From positions 87,208,377 through 87,272,376 of the forward strand of contig OX375878.1 of assembly GCA_947359465.1 (NCBI GenBank): a stretch of 64,000 bases of DNA, in the 5' to 3' direction. The notes beneath the pieces are model-generated. The model did not search any database. It worked only from the letters and a program-made list of their open reading frames with translations, and was not told the DNA's origin. Origin of the DNA: Metellina segmentata (lineage: Eukaryota > Arthropoda > Arachnida > Araneae > Tetragnathidae). The translations under genes and the position numbers were made by a program. Positions 25,328-36,960 of the stretch are shown here, piece after piece (the first letter of the stretch is position 1; every line of letters starts with the position of its first letter).

Positions 25328-26330
25328 CTACGATTTGTAAAACTGACCAAATAAAGTTCTGCAATCGGTCTGGTAGGTATATGTTCTGTTAGCCTAGCCC
25401 GAAATTTAAAAGTACATGCCTGGGCAATAATTTAATTAGTTGCGTCGTTTCTTCATCGTTTCATCAATAAAAGGAATTTTTCCCGTTTAAACATTGAAGA
25501 TTTGGAGATAGAATGCAATAATCGGTTAGACAACACGGAACCGTAATCAATTGGCAATAATTGTACACAAATTGGTGACAATTTTAGAATATGGCTATTG
25601 TTTGCCATTTACGCAGTCACTTTGGTGATGGGCTGGTTCCGTATATTGTTCTTAGGTTTTACCCAATATTCTAAAATGCGAAAATTCAATTGTTTATTAT
25701 TTGTATACTGATATTTTAAATAATTTGGGTTTCAACTTTGCAAACGAAAGCACTTTTAAACCGAGAATAGTGGCAAACTAATATGATTGATCGTAATAAA
25801 ATTTCAGCATTTGAGGTACTTCCGAAAGCCAAAATAAGATTTTTAAGAAGTAGAAAATAAAACACTCTACAACTGAGCGAATAACGCTTGAAGAAGATAC
25901 ATTTCATAAAAGATAGTTTTTTAAATAATTTATTAAATGATACGAAATAAAGTGAATAGAAAAACATAATATAAATTAAAACATTAATAAAAATCGTTTG
26001 AAAAACAGTTGTCACAAATTTGTAAATTTAAATAAATAACTATCTTTTAAAATATAAATCACAATTTTACTTCTGAATAAATATCGTCTTGTAAAATATA
26101 TTACTGATATTTTTAAATTCTGCTAATAAATTTATATTACTTACATAGCTTTTATGATATTTCATAGTTACCCTATTTTAACAACAGCTGAACTACTTTT
26201 GTATTGACAGTTGTGTTTTAATGTGAACTCATGCTTATCCACTGTTGAGAATACGATACAAAGAAATCCAAGGGCGGACAGTGTTCTACTATAGAATAGG
26301 ATAACAAGTGCTGAAGGCATGTTTTATTAT
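25328..26330. other. AT-rich interval, nothing recognised
   Basis: Very AT-rich. A 99-codon minus-strand ORF (25716-26015) is F/L/I-rich, as expected from AT-rich DNA, and has no motif. Confidence 0.4.
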
Positions 26331-26340
26331 AACGGAATTA

Positions 26341-26366
26341 TATACATACATATATATATATATATA
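26341..26366. repeat. Short (TA)n tract
   Basis: An alternating TA/CATA tract of about 25 bp. Confidence 0.85.
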
Positions 26367-26734
26367 CCAAATTATTAAAGTAAGCATTTGTTTAAAAACA
26401 AAGAATCCGCTGGAGCATTGTTGACATTTCCATCATTACAGCTACAATACAAATTTTATTTAATTGATGTTTAACTTATTCATCAATCGAACGACTAAAC
26501 GTTTCTTGATAAAATGATTCTACATGGGTTTATGAAACCAAATGTCTATTAGAAATGAAGAACTGAAACTCGTGAAGTGTCTCTCTTCTTAGCAAACTAA
26601 GAATTTCTGCTAATCAATTATTTCTTATTGAATGTTCTATGCTAAACATACGTCCATAGTCTCTTAAATCAACACTTGTTTGGTCTATAATGTCGCTTCA
26701 TCAGTGGAATATTAACCACAAGGCAAGCGTCTAT

Positions 26735-26833
26735 TATTTTCTTTATAGGAGGATCCCAATGGCGTACCGACTGATCCGGGACCGTCGCCAATAGCCCGCT
26801 GTGTTGTATCAGTACGACGTTAATTAACCACCT
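26735..26833 (+). mobile_element. SINE tail fragment
   Basis: Matches the last ~100 bp of the SINE at 9483-9811: GACTGATCCGGGACCGTCGC, AATAGCCCGCTGTGTTG and TACGACGTTAATTAA. It is 5' truncated, a common outcome of target-primed insertion. Confidence 0.8.
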
Positions 26834-26871
26834 ACCTTGAATATCGAAAAAGGTTCCTGTCCTGGGCAATG

Positions 26872-26873
26872 TA

Positions 26874-26940
<67 letters not shown>
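26872..26940. repeat. (TA)n microsatellite, about 66 bp
   Basis: A pure alternating tract. The ORF reading Tyr-Ile repeats across it is an artefact. Confidence 0.95.
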
Positions 26941-26942
<2 letters not shown>

Positions 26943-26959
26943 ACGTAAACTCTTATTTA

Positions 26960-27130
26960 TTTACAAAATTCTATGTACAGTCACAAGGTAAAAAACGAGC
27001 CGCTTCTCTTCATGCAAGCAATTTTAGTGGTAGAGAAAATTCAGAGACGATTCTAACGTCTTCTATAAATAATAATTCATAAAATTTGCATAAGGGTTCG
27101 TTTTTATATTAAACTAGATTTATGACTCGG
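26960..27130. repeat. Dispersed repeat related to 48490-48690
   Basis: The words GTAGAGAAAATTCAGAGACG, AACGTCTTCTATAAAT and TTTGCATAAGGG recur in the same order, with substitutions, at 48540-48640. A third, weaker relative lies near 29090-29200. Family is unknown; it may be Helitron-related internal sequence because a Helitron fragment lies close by. Confidence 0.5.
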
Positions 27131-27328
27131 CGTTGGTGCTGTTGAAATGGTTAAATGTTGATTGAAATGTAAATTAGAATAATTCCTTTTCTTTCGTAGA
27201 AAAAGGCAATAATTTAAGTTGTACTTCGTTTTATCTTTTTTATAGATTCTAAAGTTTAATTCAGATGCAAATAAATACATTTTATTCCCGAATAATATAT
27301 ATTACAATATGTAAAATACTAAGACATA

Positions 27329-27896
27329 CACTACCCTTCAATAATGGACCGAACGCCAGCGGATTTGAATACATCCGACTACTTGTTTGGAGTGTTTTTC
27401 GTGGTATGGCCTGTGACCTTTGCATGTTGTTCCTGGTTAACTGAGCGCCGACGCCTACATGAACAGTTTGGACAATAGGGTACTTCCTACGCTCAGGCAG
27501 TTTTATGAAATGGACGAATGTTACTTCCAGGACGACAACGCTCCATGTCATGTTCAAGCCTCTGTCAAGCAGTTGTATCAAGATATGGATGTAAAAGGTC
27601 TTCCTTGGCCTGCTCAGAATCCCGACCTAAACCCCATAGAGCATTTGTGTGACGAGTTAGAGCAACGTTTACGGACCAGGGAACCACGTCCGAAATCTAC
27701 AGTTGAGCTGGTGACATTCTTGTAGCAGGAATGGACGCAAATACCCATAGCTGTGTATCAAAACCTTGTTGAAAGTATGCCCAGAAGGGTTGCTAGTGTA
27801 AATGCAGCACGTTGAGGACAATCCCCCTATTAAAGCTTGTATTATTTCCCTTATACCATCACATCTTGCAGTCCGGTCCAGTATGGTAGTGTAGTG
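27329..27896 (+). mobile_element. Tc1 deletion derivative, copy A, 568 bp
   Basis: TA target bases (27327-27328 and 27897-27898) bound inverted termini beginning CACTACCC. The 5' terminus runs within about 30 bp directly into the middle of a Tc1 transposase frame. The DNA-binding N-terminus and first catalytic Asp are therefore missing. The residual ORF (27459-27725) keeps FQDDNAPCH, LPWPAQNPDLNPIEH and a KSTVEL tail, carrying the second Asp and the Glu of the DD34E triad. The element cannot transpose itself. It has the same length as copy B at 41261-41828 and the same joint as copy C at 62468-63099. Confidence 0.92.
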
Positions 27897-28084
27897 TATA
27901 AATACAAACAGAAACAAAATTCCGATGAAAAAATGCAAAATTCTGAAAAACGAAAAATGTGCAAATTGTCGAATTTCAACCTCCAGAGTGTATTCTGAAA
28001 TGGAACAATTCGGAAAGAGACATTTGAAAAATATTGATACAAACGATGATAATTTATGAAATTTAGTAATTCTCAAATATTACC

Positions 28085-28520
28085 GCGACATTTCCCTGTG
28101 TTAACTCAACACGGGATTCTAAATCAAATTTTTTAAATGAAACGTTAATTCTGGTTTGCCAGATCTCAAATAGAAAAATTGTGCTTTTATGATCTATAAT
28201 TCATTTATATCACTAGAAAAAATAAAAAGTCAGTTTAAACATAAATATTTAAAATTTAATTTGTCTTGAAAAAAATTGTTTTTTCGAGCAACACTGGTAA
28301 AACAACCTAAGCTTCGCTATCTACAGCAATCACTTTATCCTCAATGTTATTTCGGTGGCGATATCGAATAGTTTATAGCCTCTAGAACGGGGGTTAAGAG
28401 CTAGCCTATATTTTCCGCTGTGTTCTAAAGTATATGTGTACCAAATTTGGTGTGGATTGGTCAAACGGTGTAGATTTGTATAGAAAATATATACATGCAC
28501 ACTTCCTTTTTTATATAGAA
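28085..28520 (-). mobile_element. Helitron 5' fragment (family of 46319-46742)
   Basis: On the minus strand it begins TCTATATAAAAAAGG and continues through CAAATCTACACCGTTTGACC and AATCCACACCAAATTTGG. All of these recur at the 5' end of the Helitron at 46319. The far end (28090-28115) matches that element's internal GTGTTAACTCAA segment. The hairpin and CTAG terminus are missing, so this copy is truncated or its 3' end has decayed. The base preceding the TC is not the expected A, so the exact 5' boundary is uncertain. Confidence 0.7.
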
Positions 28521-29250
28521 TGAGCACAAACTTCATAATTTCCAATAGAAACTCTTATTTCAATTATTTTTCGATACGTAACTATTATATTTTGATGGGA
28601 ATCTATTCAGAAGGACTTCTAGTATGACCATGCAAAATTTCAGCTCATTCTGATTATTATATTTTGAGCTACATTGAATTTTCCTCATTATTGCGATTTT
28701 AGAGATCAACGAAAAGTTTAAAAAGCATCTGACCAACCTCAGATAATGATTCTCGGATCGTTTGCACTTGTATAGTAAATATAATAATGTAATACTCAAA
28801 TCGTTTGCACTTGCGTAACAAATATAATAATCCTCGGATCGCTGAAAGTACGTTTGAATTAGTGTTCAAATTTGAAATTTGGTTAGATATAACTAAAACT
28901 AATCTCGATGTACGAGTAGTGATTTTCTAAGTCGAGATGATCCCTGTAATTGACACGAATATTGCGATTGAATATCTCGTAATATAAAATTAGTAAAGTC
29001 ATGAAATTTCATTTTTAAACTAATTTAACGATGCAGAATCTGATTATGGCATCGAAACATAGTGTTTCCATTATAAATTTCGCTGTTCGTGCAAAATTTG
29101 ATGTGAAGACGTTCCCTTATGCAAAATTTTGTATTTGAATTTGTAGTGGACCTTATTCCCTATTGAATTTGCTATAATATGAATCTTGCTCGAAATAAAG
29201 GAGGCGGTTGTTTTTTTCCCGTGACTTTACATTAACAGTCAGTAGCTCTG
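28521..29250. repeat. Degenerate dispersed repeat region
   Basis: Starts with a stretch (AACTTCATAATTTCCAATAG) that recurs at 48655-48675. It contains a local duplication at 28750-28850 in which CTCGGATCG and TCGTTTGCACTTG recur twice each. Parts near 29090-29200 resemble 48600-48640. This is old repeat sequence of unassigned family. Confidence 0.4.
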
Positions 29251-29616
29251 AAATAAAGATTCCATGTGAAGCGCTTCCATGAGCCAGTATAAAATTTGCG
29301 CTGAAGTATAACAGCAAGTCGAATAATTATTTGCATGAACATTTCTACAGATTACAAGAACACAAATTCTATAGATTCTCTTTTAAATGTTGCTACATAC
29401 AAAATGTCTAACTACAAATGTTAATTTAACTACAAATGTCCCTCACCCCCCTAAAGAATAGAAACAAAAATACAAATCTGCAAATAATTTTTAATTCTGC
29501 ACTAGCCAAGATATCAACGCACGCGAGTTCAAACATTTCCTTTCCTCAATTTTTTATCAATCTTTGCTTACAATTAAAAAATAGAGTGGCATTCTTAACT
29601 GACAAATGTTGTCAAA

Positions 29617-30046
29617 GGCCCGGTGCACACATCCGGTTTTTCAACGTGGCACCGAAGCCCAACTATGCACACATAGCCGTGAAATGACGTAAGTACTCAT
29701 TTCGCGCCATTTGCGATAAATATTATATAGAAGAAAACGTGTTTATTTCGCTTACTTGGTGTACAAAAAAGTATATTTTGAAACAAAATAGACGTTAATG
29801 GATGCAACCATTTATTAATTATTATTTATATTCCATTTATTTATGAAAACAAGGTACTTCAGAACGGAGAAGCGAGTGCGGCGAGCCTCGGCGCCGTGGG
29901 GAACTGCGGTAGAAATTACACGCAAGTTGGACGTGCGTCGCCGCAGCGGCGCGGGAGGCATGCGTGCACTACTCCATTGAATCTTATGTATCTCAGACCG
30001 CACTTGCGTTGCCGCACGTTGAAAAACCGGATGTCTGCACCGGGTT
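29617..30046. mobile_element. PIF/Harbinger-type MITE, copy A, 430 bp
   Basis: Terminal inverted repeats start GGCCCGGTGCACACATCCGG, continue into TTTTTCAACGTG, and appear in reverse complement at the right end. Termini starting GG and a 3-bp target (right flank TAA, left flank AAA, one change) fit PIF/Harbinger. The subterminal regions are GC-rich (GCCGCAGCGGCG) against an AT-rich centre. No transposase is encoded. A second copy lies at 32891-33345. Confidence 0.85.
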
Positions 30047-30049
30047 TAA

Positions 30050-32328
30050 GTTGGTATACGAGTAGTTTACTCTTCGAATTTGAAGAAAAACTATTATACT
30101 TAAAAGGAAAAATCTGCGAATGTGATGCTTATTTTGGTACAAAGCGAGTGTTGATATTAGATTATATTTTCCAAACACGCTTCCAATACATCTGGAGTAC
30201 GAATGGTCTTATCAATGTATCGTGTTTTTTTTTCTACAATTCTTTGTAGTCACCTGCATCAAAGAAAAACCAAACCTCCAGATGGCTCACCTCCCAGACG
30301 CGTATATTTATGCACCGCATTAGGTTTCAGCGCAGCAACCAAACGTAATAATAGCAGCAGTTGCAGAGTCGCAGCTGTATTCTAGAGTAAGGATCCCATG
30401 CATTTTTTGTGTCATTTAAGTCCTTATGGGGACGGAACACAGTAGGTTACCAATATGTTGCCCTTGACAAAAACGTAAACATTGGAAGGTGCTACGATTT
30501 CCGTAAACAAGTTTTAGTCATACTAACCCCGTTTGTAACCGGAAGATGGTGGCGTTCTTGTTTGTTATTGAACCCTTGAACGGAAGTAGGTACCCCTTAC
30601 ACCCACTAAGAATGCTTTTTGAACTTTGTTTTCCGTGAAATGTGGGTTAATGCAGTGGAGGATATTGGCAGTCCCTTTTCAACTGTAAGTATCCAGGAGT
30701 CAAATCCCCTAGATTTTTAGTGGTGTTTGGAGGTCAAAGAGTTTTATGCTGCCAGCTGAGTATTCACACTGTTTCCGGGACAGTATGTTATAAACATTAT
30801 TGAACTTGAACTCAGTAACCCCAATGCTGTACGGATGTGACCTTTGCTGTTGAACCCTGTAGCACACCAGTAAAACAAACACATTTTATTTTGACAAGCT
30901 AGAAACTTTTATGTTCTCTACTACGATATTTATTCTTTTCTGCTTGAAATTTTGAGTATGTATCAGCGAGAAATTCATAACTCGGAAAATTAAATAAAAA
31001 GTTTTTTTCTGTTATGTGTGTAGAATTTAAAGATTTTAAAAGTAAAGCTGGAGAGAGTATAATTTTACCCATCGTTTCTTCAGAACTATTTTTTGACTTG
31101 GTGTGTTTTACTTGTGCGCCGACAGAAATTTTTCAGTGTAAAGCACTTGAAGGTAACACAGTAATGTATCCAGAAATTTCTTATGGAGATAGTATTTTCA
31201 TTTTTATGTAGCAAGGCCCCATAACTGAAAAGCTACGGATACAAAATCACTTAGAATTTCCCATTGAAGTTGCTGTCGAAAGCCCTGAACCCAATCCACA
31301 ATTAATAGAAAGATCCAATGAAGGTTTATTCAAGTAAATAAAATAAGCACAATTTTAGTAACATTTCAGAACATATTATCATGGGGGTTAAATTGAAAGC
31401 GGTATTTGAGTGTATTATTTACAAAAAACATCAATAAGTCTTCCGTGTCTTAGTCAATGGTGACTGACTTTGATGGATGCAGGAGTTAAGTGCATTAATA
31501 ATTTAAAAAATAATAAAACATGCTTAAAATAGAATTTAAATGAATTTACGAATCCAAATATCAATTATTTGTAATATGGCATACTTCTTTTTCTTCCTGA
31601 ATATTTGAGAGGAAGAGTGAAACATTCAATTTAAGATTCTGAAAAGAAGTCATCTTAACTCAACCCTCAAAATAATATTTTCAAAAAAAACACTAATAAT
31701 TCTTGTATAAATATAACAGTAGGAAAATTTTACATTTTATCAATAAAGACATAAAAATTTCTTTAACTATCAAGTCATGGTAAGGTTTATAAACCCATAA
31801 CACTTAGCTTCCACACTGGCAAGATAAGGACATTGTATGATACATTTGTTAACACCATTAAATCCTTCAATTCTATCTCTTACAGGCAAGTACCATTACC
31901 TCCCTAACACGTTCTCCTGACACACACTCTTTCTGAGAAAGCGCATAATAATGATGTGGGCTAATTTCAAGTGAGAGAACTTTGATAAAAGCCTTGTGTA
32001 AGTAAGGAACGAGCTCGCAGGCTTATCAAGGTATGTTTGAAGATAATCTGTTTCTCCCGGATCCAGTTATGAGGAGAAAAATGGGTTTTCTTACAAGACC
32101 AAATATGAATTCATTCCTCTGAGCTATTCAAGTTGAGACTGGTTTGGGGTTAATGATGTTAACTCCAATTTGCGGAACATAGAGCGTAAGATAATGGGAA
32201 ACTTCTCTAGACTGAAGAAGTATGATTAAAATAAATGAAAGATACACAGATGTAATTCAAAGTCTGGAAATATATTTGACAAAAGGATTTATGGATTACC
32301 AGTCACGAGAATATTCCACCAAATATTT
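30050..32328. other. Unassigned interval, partly GC-richer
   Basis: The first ~900 bp (30250-30900) is less AT-rich than the rest and has no repeat match, with ORFs of about 60 codons and no motif. A plus-strand 65-codon ORF at 31014-31211 is cysteine-containing and ends within AT-rich DNA. It is unrecognised. The remainder to 32328 is AT-rich. A noncoding regulatory block is possible at 30250-30650, but no specific motif supports it. Confidence 0.35.
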
Positions 32329-32560
32329 AGTTATTAAATAAAAGAGAGATTTTTTTTAACATTACTTCTTTTGAAAATGTAAGCTCAAATTTGAGTGTTA
32401 AGCAAAATTAAACGCTGAAACAAGTATTTTTTTTTACCAATTATTGAGTTATTAAATAAAAGATAGATTTTTTTTAACATTTCTTCTCTTGAAAATGTAA
32501 GTTTAAATTTGAGTGTGTTAAGCAAAATTAAACGCTGAAACAAGTATTTTTTTTCACTTG
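32329..32560. repeat. 120-bp direct duplication
   Basis: The segment starting AGTTATTAAATAAAAGA near 32329 is repeated from about 32449 with small differences. Both copies end in AACGCTGAAACAAGTATTTT. The copies differ by only a few substitutions and small indels, so the duplication is recent. Confidence 0.9.
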
Positions 32561-32648
32561 CTCAACTTTTAGATTAATAAATTAAATTTTGGAATCAAAA
32601 GTAACCTCAGATTAACTCTCCTGGTGGTTGTATCGTCATTTGTAAATC

Positions 32649-32823
32649 TGACCAGATCTTGCTGGACGAGATATCTCGTCACTAGGAGAAAACTGACCTG
32701 ATCTTGATCTCGTCATCGTCAAACAATCGGAAATATCTTGATGACAAGATGTCTCGTCATTATCAAAATTGGAAAGATATTGATGGACAAGAAATCTCGT
32801 CGAAACCTATTGGAAGGTTAAGC
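32649..32823. repeat. Palindrome patch (GACGAGATATCTCGTC family)
   Basis: Contains the 16-bp perfect palindrome GACGAGATATCTCGTC at 32665-32680. Diverged copies of the same theme follow at short intervals (GACAAGATGTCTCGTC, GACAAGAAATCTCGTC), separated by AAGATCTGGTCAG-like words. The patch ends with AACCTATTGGAAGGTT, a piece also seen at 34705 and 46185. A 100-codon ORF through it is a repeat by-product. Confidence 0.8.
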
Positions 32824-32890
32824 TTTCAATTAAACAAACTATTTTTTTGCGTATATTATATTATTAAATACATCGTACCTTTAAACATAA

Positions 32891-33345
32891 GGCCCGGTGC
32901 ACACATCCGGTTTTCCAACGTGCGGCGCCGCTGCGGCACCGAAGCCCAATTATGCACACATAGCCGTAAAATGACGCAAATACTCATTTCGCGCCATTTG
33001 CGATAAATATTCTATCGAAGAAAACGTGTTTATTTCGCTTACTTTGTGTAAAAAATATATATATTTTTAAACAAAATAGACGATACTGGATACAACCATT
33101 TATTAATTATTATTTATATTCCACTTATATATGAAAACAAGGTACTTCAGATTGGAGACGCGTGTGCGGCGAGCTGCGGCGCAGTGGGGAACTTTGTTAC
33201 AAATTTCACACAAGTTGGACGTGCGTCGCCGCAGCGGTGTCGGAGGCATGTGTGCACTACTCCATTGGACCTAATGTATCTCAGACCGCACTTGCGTTTG
33301 GGCAGAGGCGCAGCACGTTGAAAAACCGGATGTGTGCACCAGGTC
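32891..33345. mobile_element. PIF/Harbinger-type MITE, copy B, 455 bp
   Basis: It has the same terminal and subterminal sequence as the copy at 29617-30046. It is flanked by an exact TAA duplication (32888-32890 and 33346-33348), which fixes the superfamily assignment. The interior is AT-rich and noncoding. The two copies differ by substitutions plus a short length difference. Confidence 0.92.
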
Positions 33346-33348
33346 TAA

Positions 33349-34424
33349 ATAAGGAAAATAACATGTAAGGAAAACGTTTTAATTTTAATGAATTCACTGC
33401 TTATTTTTCTACCTTCTCACTTACTTCACACTACTTCAGATTAGATTTAATGGCACAAGGTCTGAAACGGAAGCAACCGATGAGATGCAAAATTAAAATA
33501 GGTTGCGTCGTCTAAACTCATTTTGCGATATTGTTTAACAAACAATGGTTTTTAAATTCAGAGGTCGCAGCTAAAATTGAGTTATGGTTTTATTAACATA
33601 GTTGTGTGAAATTTTGTGTTTTACAAGTAAGCGTTTTGTCAGATCCATTGTGTATTATTCCTTTATCCATCATTCTTTTGCTACTGCACTTCTCAGAACT
33701 TTTATTTTCATGTTATTTCTTTACATTAAGTGATAACGTTTGTATGATGTTTTTATTTTTGTATATATGCTAGTCAAAAAGCAGTATCTTCATGTTGTCA
33801 ATTGACACATTCAGAGCATGATAAAGCATATAATATTTCACAACTCTATATATACTTCTATAGGCATGCGCATGGGGGTGTCCATACCTAGGCACCTCAA
33901 ATGCGCATGCATGCAAAGTCAAAAAACATCTTAAGCTCTTCACAAATGCTAATTTCAATTAACAAAAGTCAAAAGTATGTAGAGAATTTTATTTTCCGTT
34001 AGCGTTTCCTTTTTACATATTCATTCGGGGAGCAGGATACAGCAGAAAAGTCGTCATATCACAGGTGGAATATAGTCATTGTGGCTCAAGAAAATTTACT
34101 AATATAATCTTCATGTTCCCAAAATTATGGCGAGATAAAATCTATCCGTATTATTTTTTAGGTTTACTAAAACTTAGACATGCTTGTAATTAAGATAGGA
34201 GAATTTTAATTCAATCGCTATATCTAATTTTGTTTTTACCGTAGTTCTGAAATTCCTGCATAAATGAACTTCATTTTCAAGGAGCACGTCTTTTACTGCG
34301 GATGATCAAATACTAACACACATCTTTTCCTGTGTCCCCCCTCATGAAGTGTTCAGCCCACATCTATGATATGATAAATCAATTGTTAATTTGTTAATTG
34401 AGTGCTCTGAGTTGCTCCAGTGGC
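33349..34424. other. AT-rich interval with a GCATGCGCAT inverted repeat
   Basis: No gene recognised. At 33864-33873 and 33901-33910 the 10-mers GCATGCGCAT and ATGCGCATGC form an inverted pair with a 27-bp spacer. Each resembles the core of an NRF1-type site. Confidence 0.4.
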
Positions 34425-34690
34425 ATTAATTGAACTGGAAAGTTGAATCAACGTCACACTGGATCAACACGATGAGTTATTGGTAACGGTCCGGGATCAA
34501 TACCGTAGGGAAAGGTAGGAGAACAACAACTCGTAATTCTGATCCACGGTCAGATGACGACGTCAACACCTGAGCTGATATCCCACTCTCCAAATTTCAT
34601 CAACACGCCAACGTGAGTACATTTGAGGCCACGACAGATTTAACGTGCACCAACCCCACTTATACACGACGGTCTTTCGTTGAATTAGAA
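34425..34690 (-). mobile_element. SINE copy, minus strand
   Basis: Reverse-complement matches to the 9.5-kb SINE body: GGTAACGGTCCGGGATCAAT, CACGGTCAGATGACGACGTC, CACCTGAGCTG and GCCACGACAGATTTAACGTG. It ends near a degraded head region. Several substitutions mark it as older. Confidence 0.85.
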
Positions 34691-34760
34691 CAACAGATAT
34701 CTCGTCAAAACCACTTGGAAGGTTTAATACTAAGAAATGAGATATCTCTCTCGTCTGTTC
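34691..34760. repeat. Palindrome patch (GAGATATCTC family)
   Basis: Short patch with AGATATCTCGTCAAAACC followed by a TTGGAAGGTTTAA piece and GAGATATCTCTCTCG. It shares the order palindrome, then AACC-ACTTGGAAGGTT, with the 32.7-kb patch. It abuts the SINE. Confidence 0.65.
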
Positions 34761-34997
34761 CGTAAAAAAATAGATACCAATTGTGAACCAGTTAGGAGAT
34801 ACGGAGTTTAAGAATTCATCTATATAGGGCTTTATAATTACTATAGACTTAAAAGCTTTTGAAATAAGTTTAGTAGCCATATTTGTAACCAAAAAAAATG
34901 TTAAAACCCCATAACGTACTAATAACCCCCACTATTGTAGATTTAGGATCTTTAGATAAAGTTCAGTAAGTATTTGTAACCAAATTATCCTGAATTT

Positions 34998-35348
34998 ATG
35001 AGACAGGTGGCCCTTGAGACAGTCAATCAAATTCCTAACGATGCTCTTCTACTGTATACAGATGGCAGCAAGAATGATAAAGGTCATTCTGGTAGTGGTA
35101 TCCTCATCGGGACTCCTACTTCTACATTTAGACTTAAAATAAACTCAAATTCTTGTTCTGTGTTCAGATCTGAACTGATTGCTATCGAGAGAGGCCTGAG
35201 CTATGCTGAGAACATTGTGGAACCTGACTTTATGGATATTTGGATCTTAACAGACAGCCGATCCTCAATTCAACATCTAAGTAACTGGACAAATGTTCGG
35301 GACAGGGCTGGCATTTCCATCCTGAACCAAATGTTGAAATCTCATTAA
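34998..35348 (+). pseudogene. RNase H domain fragment of a non-LTR retrotransposon
   Basis: A 116-codon open frame with an RNase HI fold signature. YTDGS places the first catalytic Asp at residue 22. SELIAIERGL supplies the catalytic Glu at residue 59 and ILTDSRSS the next Asp at residue 86. The frame ends at residue 116, before the final His/Asp part of the domain, and no reverse transcriptase or endonuclease is visible upstream. This arrangement is usual for the C-terminal RNase H of Jockey/I-type LINE ORF2 proteins. It is an orphan, 5' and 3' incomplete, and not evidence of a host RNase H gene. Confidence 0.85.
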
Positions 35349-35459
35349 TCAAAAAATTTGACTTACTAGGTTTTAATAGTAAAACAACGTTTTATTTTTA
35401 TAACATTAAGAACATTTTCTTTTGGGATTGGGAGTTGCCCGGGTCCACCCTCAGAATAG

Positions 35460-36360
35460 GTATTGCATATTAATAACCGAGAAAACCAAACACCCATCAA
35501 AACACTACAATCTAATCCAAGGTCACACTTCCCCCACGGTGATGTAGGGGGAAGGCACACCACAAGTAATATCCACCGTGTTTATCGTCGGGAACACGAG
35601 GCAGATGCTGCTGACCACCCTCCGCACCAAGGGGGGAGGACCAATATAGCACCATGCCCATCCCGAACTCGAAAATAAGAAGCCAGCATCTGCCATCATC
35701 AGCTGACCCAGCACCCCGAAAAGCAGAAGAAAAAGAGCCCAAGTCTTCTAAGGATCCCCGACCCTGACCTTGTAAGAGCGCCGAAATCCAGGTCATACCG
35801 TCTGCCTGGGAGGTTTTGGCTTCTTTCTTTGCTTGCTTCTCTCCCATTTGAAAAGATGCCTTAATCCCCCCACCGCCAGGTGAGTGACTGTGCTCTACCC
35901 TTTCGTGATCACCTCTGGTGGAGAAGGAGTTGGGGAAGAGGGAAGGAATTGTGGGTGCAGGATTCGTTTCCTCGTTTTTCCACTGCTGACCCACATACAA
36001 GATGGCGGTGGTCAGTTGTTGATCCCGCGTTTCCTGCAGCTGAAGGACCCTTCACCCTTGGAGTGGTGGGAGACCAGAGGAAAGAGGGGGTGCCTGCAGG
36101 ATATCGGGTGAGAACACACGGCGACACTTATGGGTTCGGGGTTGCAAAGGGTGAATAAGTTCCATTTGTTGGGTTTCCTTGGGAACCTCTTCTAACGTGT
36201 ATCGGCTGTCGCGTCTCGGTTTTGTGGTTGTTTATTTCTCTGGCTTATTTTGTTTTTCGGCACACTTCCGATTTACAGGAAGCTGTGGAGGTCGGCTACC
36301 TGTCGATAACCTAAGGGATGCGTTTGGCGTAGAGATTGGAGTGTGCTCTGCTTCTTCGTG
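35460..36360. other. GC-rich island, role unresolved
   Basis: About 900 bp of markedly higher GC with frequent CpG and no match to the repeat families here. On the minus strand one frame from about 35745 down to 35523 is open. It begins with a hydrophobic run (WALFLLLFGVLGQLMMADA) that could be a signal peptide or membrane segment, then SSSGWAWCYIGPPPLV. A TAG lies just upstream in frame, so it would need a splice acceptor there. On the plus strand CCGCCAG|GTGAGT near 35880 is a strong splice-donor context. The island could hold a CpG-rich promoter/first exon, a real minus-strand exon, or an older insertion. Confidence 0.3.
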
Positions 36361-36960
36361 AATTATAGGAAGTAATGATATTGAGGAAAACAGGCACAAA
36401 ACTCAGGAAAACATACACTGGACTTGATTAAGAAATATATTTTCAATTTTGATAGGATTTTTTTTATTTAGTGGGTTACATTTTTTCTCTTAAAGACAGG
36501 TATAGTCGATTTACTAGTGAATCACCACTGTCCAAAAACAGATTTGAGAAAACGGAGGAAAAAAAGTTCTAACCAAAGTATGTTTGTTACTCAAAGAGTC
36601 TACGACTTTATGCAAACAAAACAATACACAGTGGACTTAAGTAGGCTAGCTATCGATAACATAAAAGATGTGTAACGATTGGCATATACTTTGCTTCTTC
36701 GTAAGTAAGGGAAGTAATTGTTGAGGAAATCTGGTACACATTCAGGAAAACATGCGATGCACAATATAAGGCTCTCGATACTTAATTAACACTAGACTTA
36801 ACACACGCACACCAAAATATATATATTAGGTAAAGTAAAACACATTTTGAGGAAATGAAAGAGAAAACATTCTACCCCAAAGTATGTTACTCACGAAGAA
36901 ATCTAGCATTCATGCAAAGAAAACATTACTTACTGGGCTTCATCAGTCTAAAGATCACCA
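36361..36960. repeat. Diverged local repeats
   Basis: Similar blocks recur at intervals of about 300-340 bp. AGGAAAACATACACTGG near 36403 has a relative, AGGAAAACATGCGATGC, near 36746. TTCTAACCAAAGTATG (36568) matches TTCTACCCCAAAGTATG (36870). CTTCTTCGTGAATTATAGG (36352) matches CTTCTTCGTAAGTAAGGG (36694). The last copies are degenerate. This is an old tandem duplication that includes the right edge of the GC-rich island. Confidence 0.6.

Noticed and set aside
25021..25350. 109-codon ORF as a hAT transposase
   Set aside because: It has no BED zinc finger or hATC dimerisation motif, and it reads through the inverted terminus into flanking DNA.
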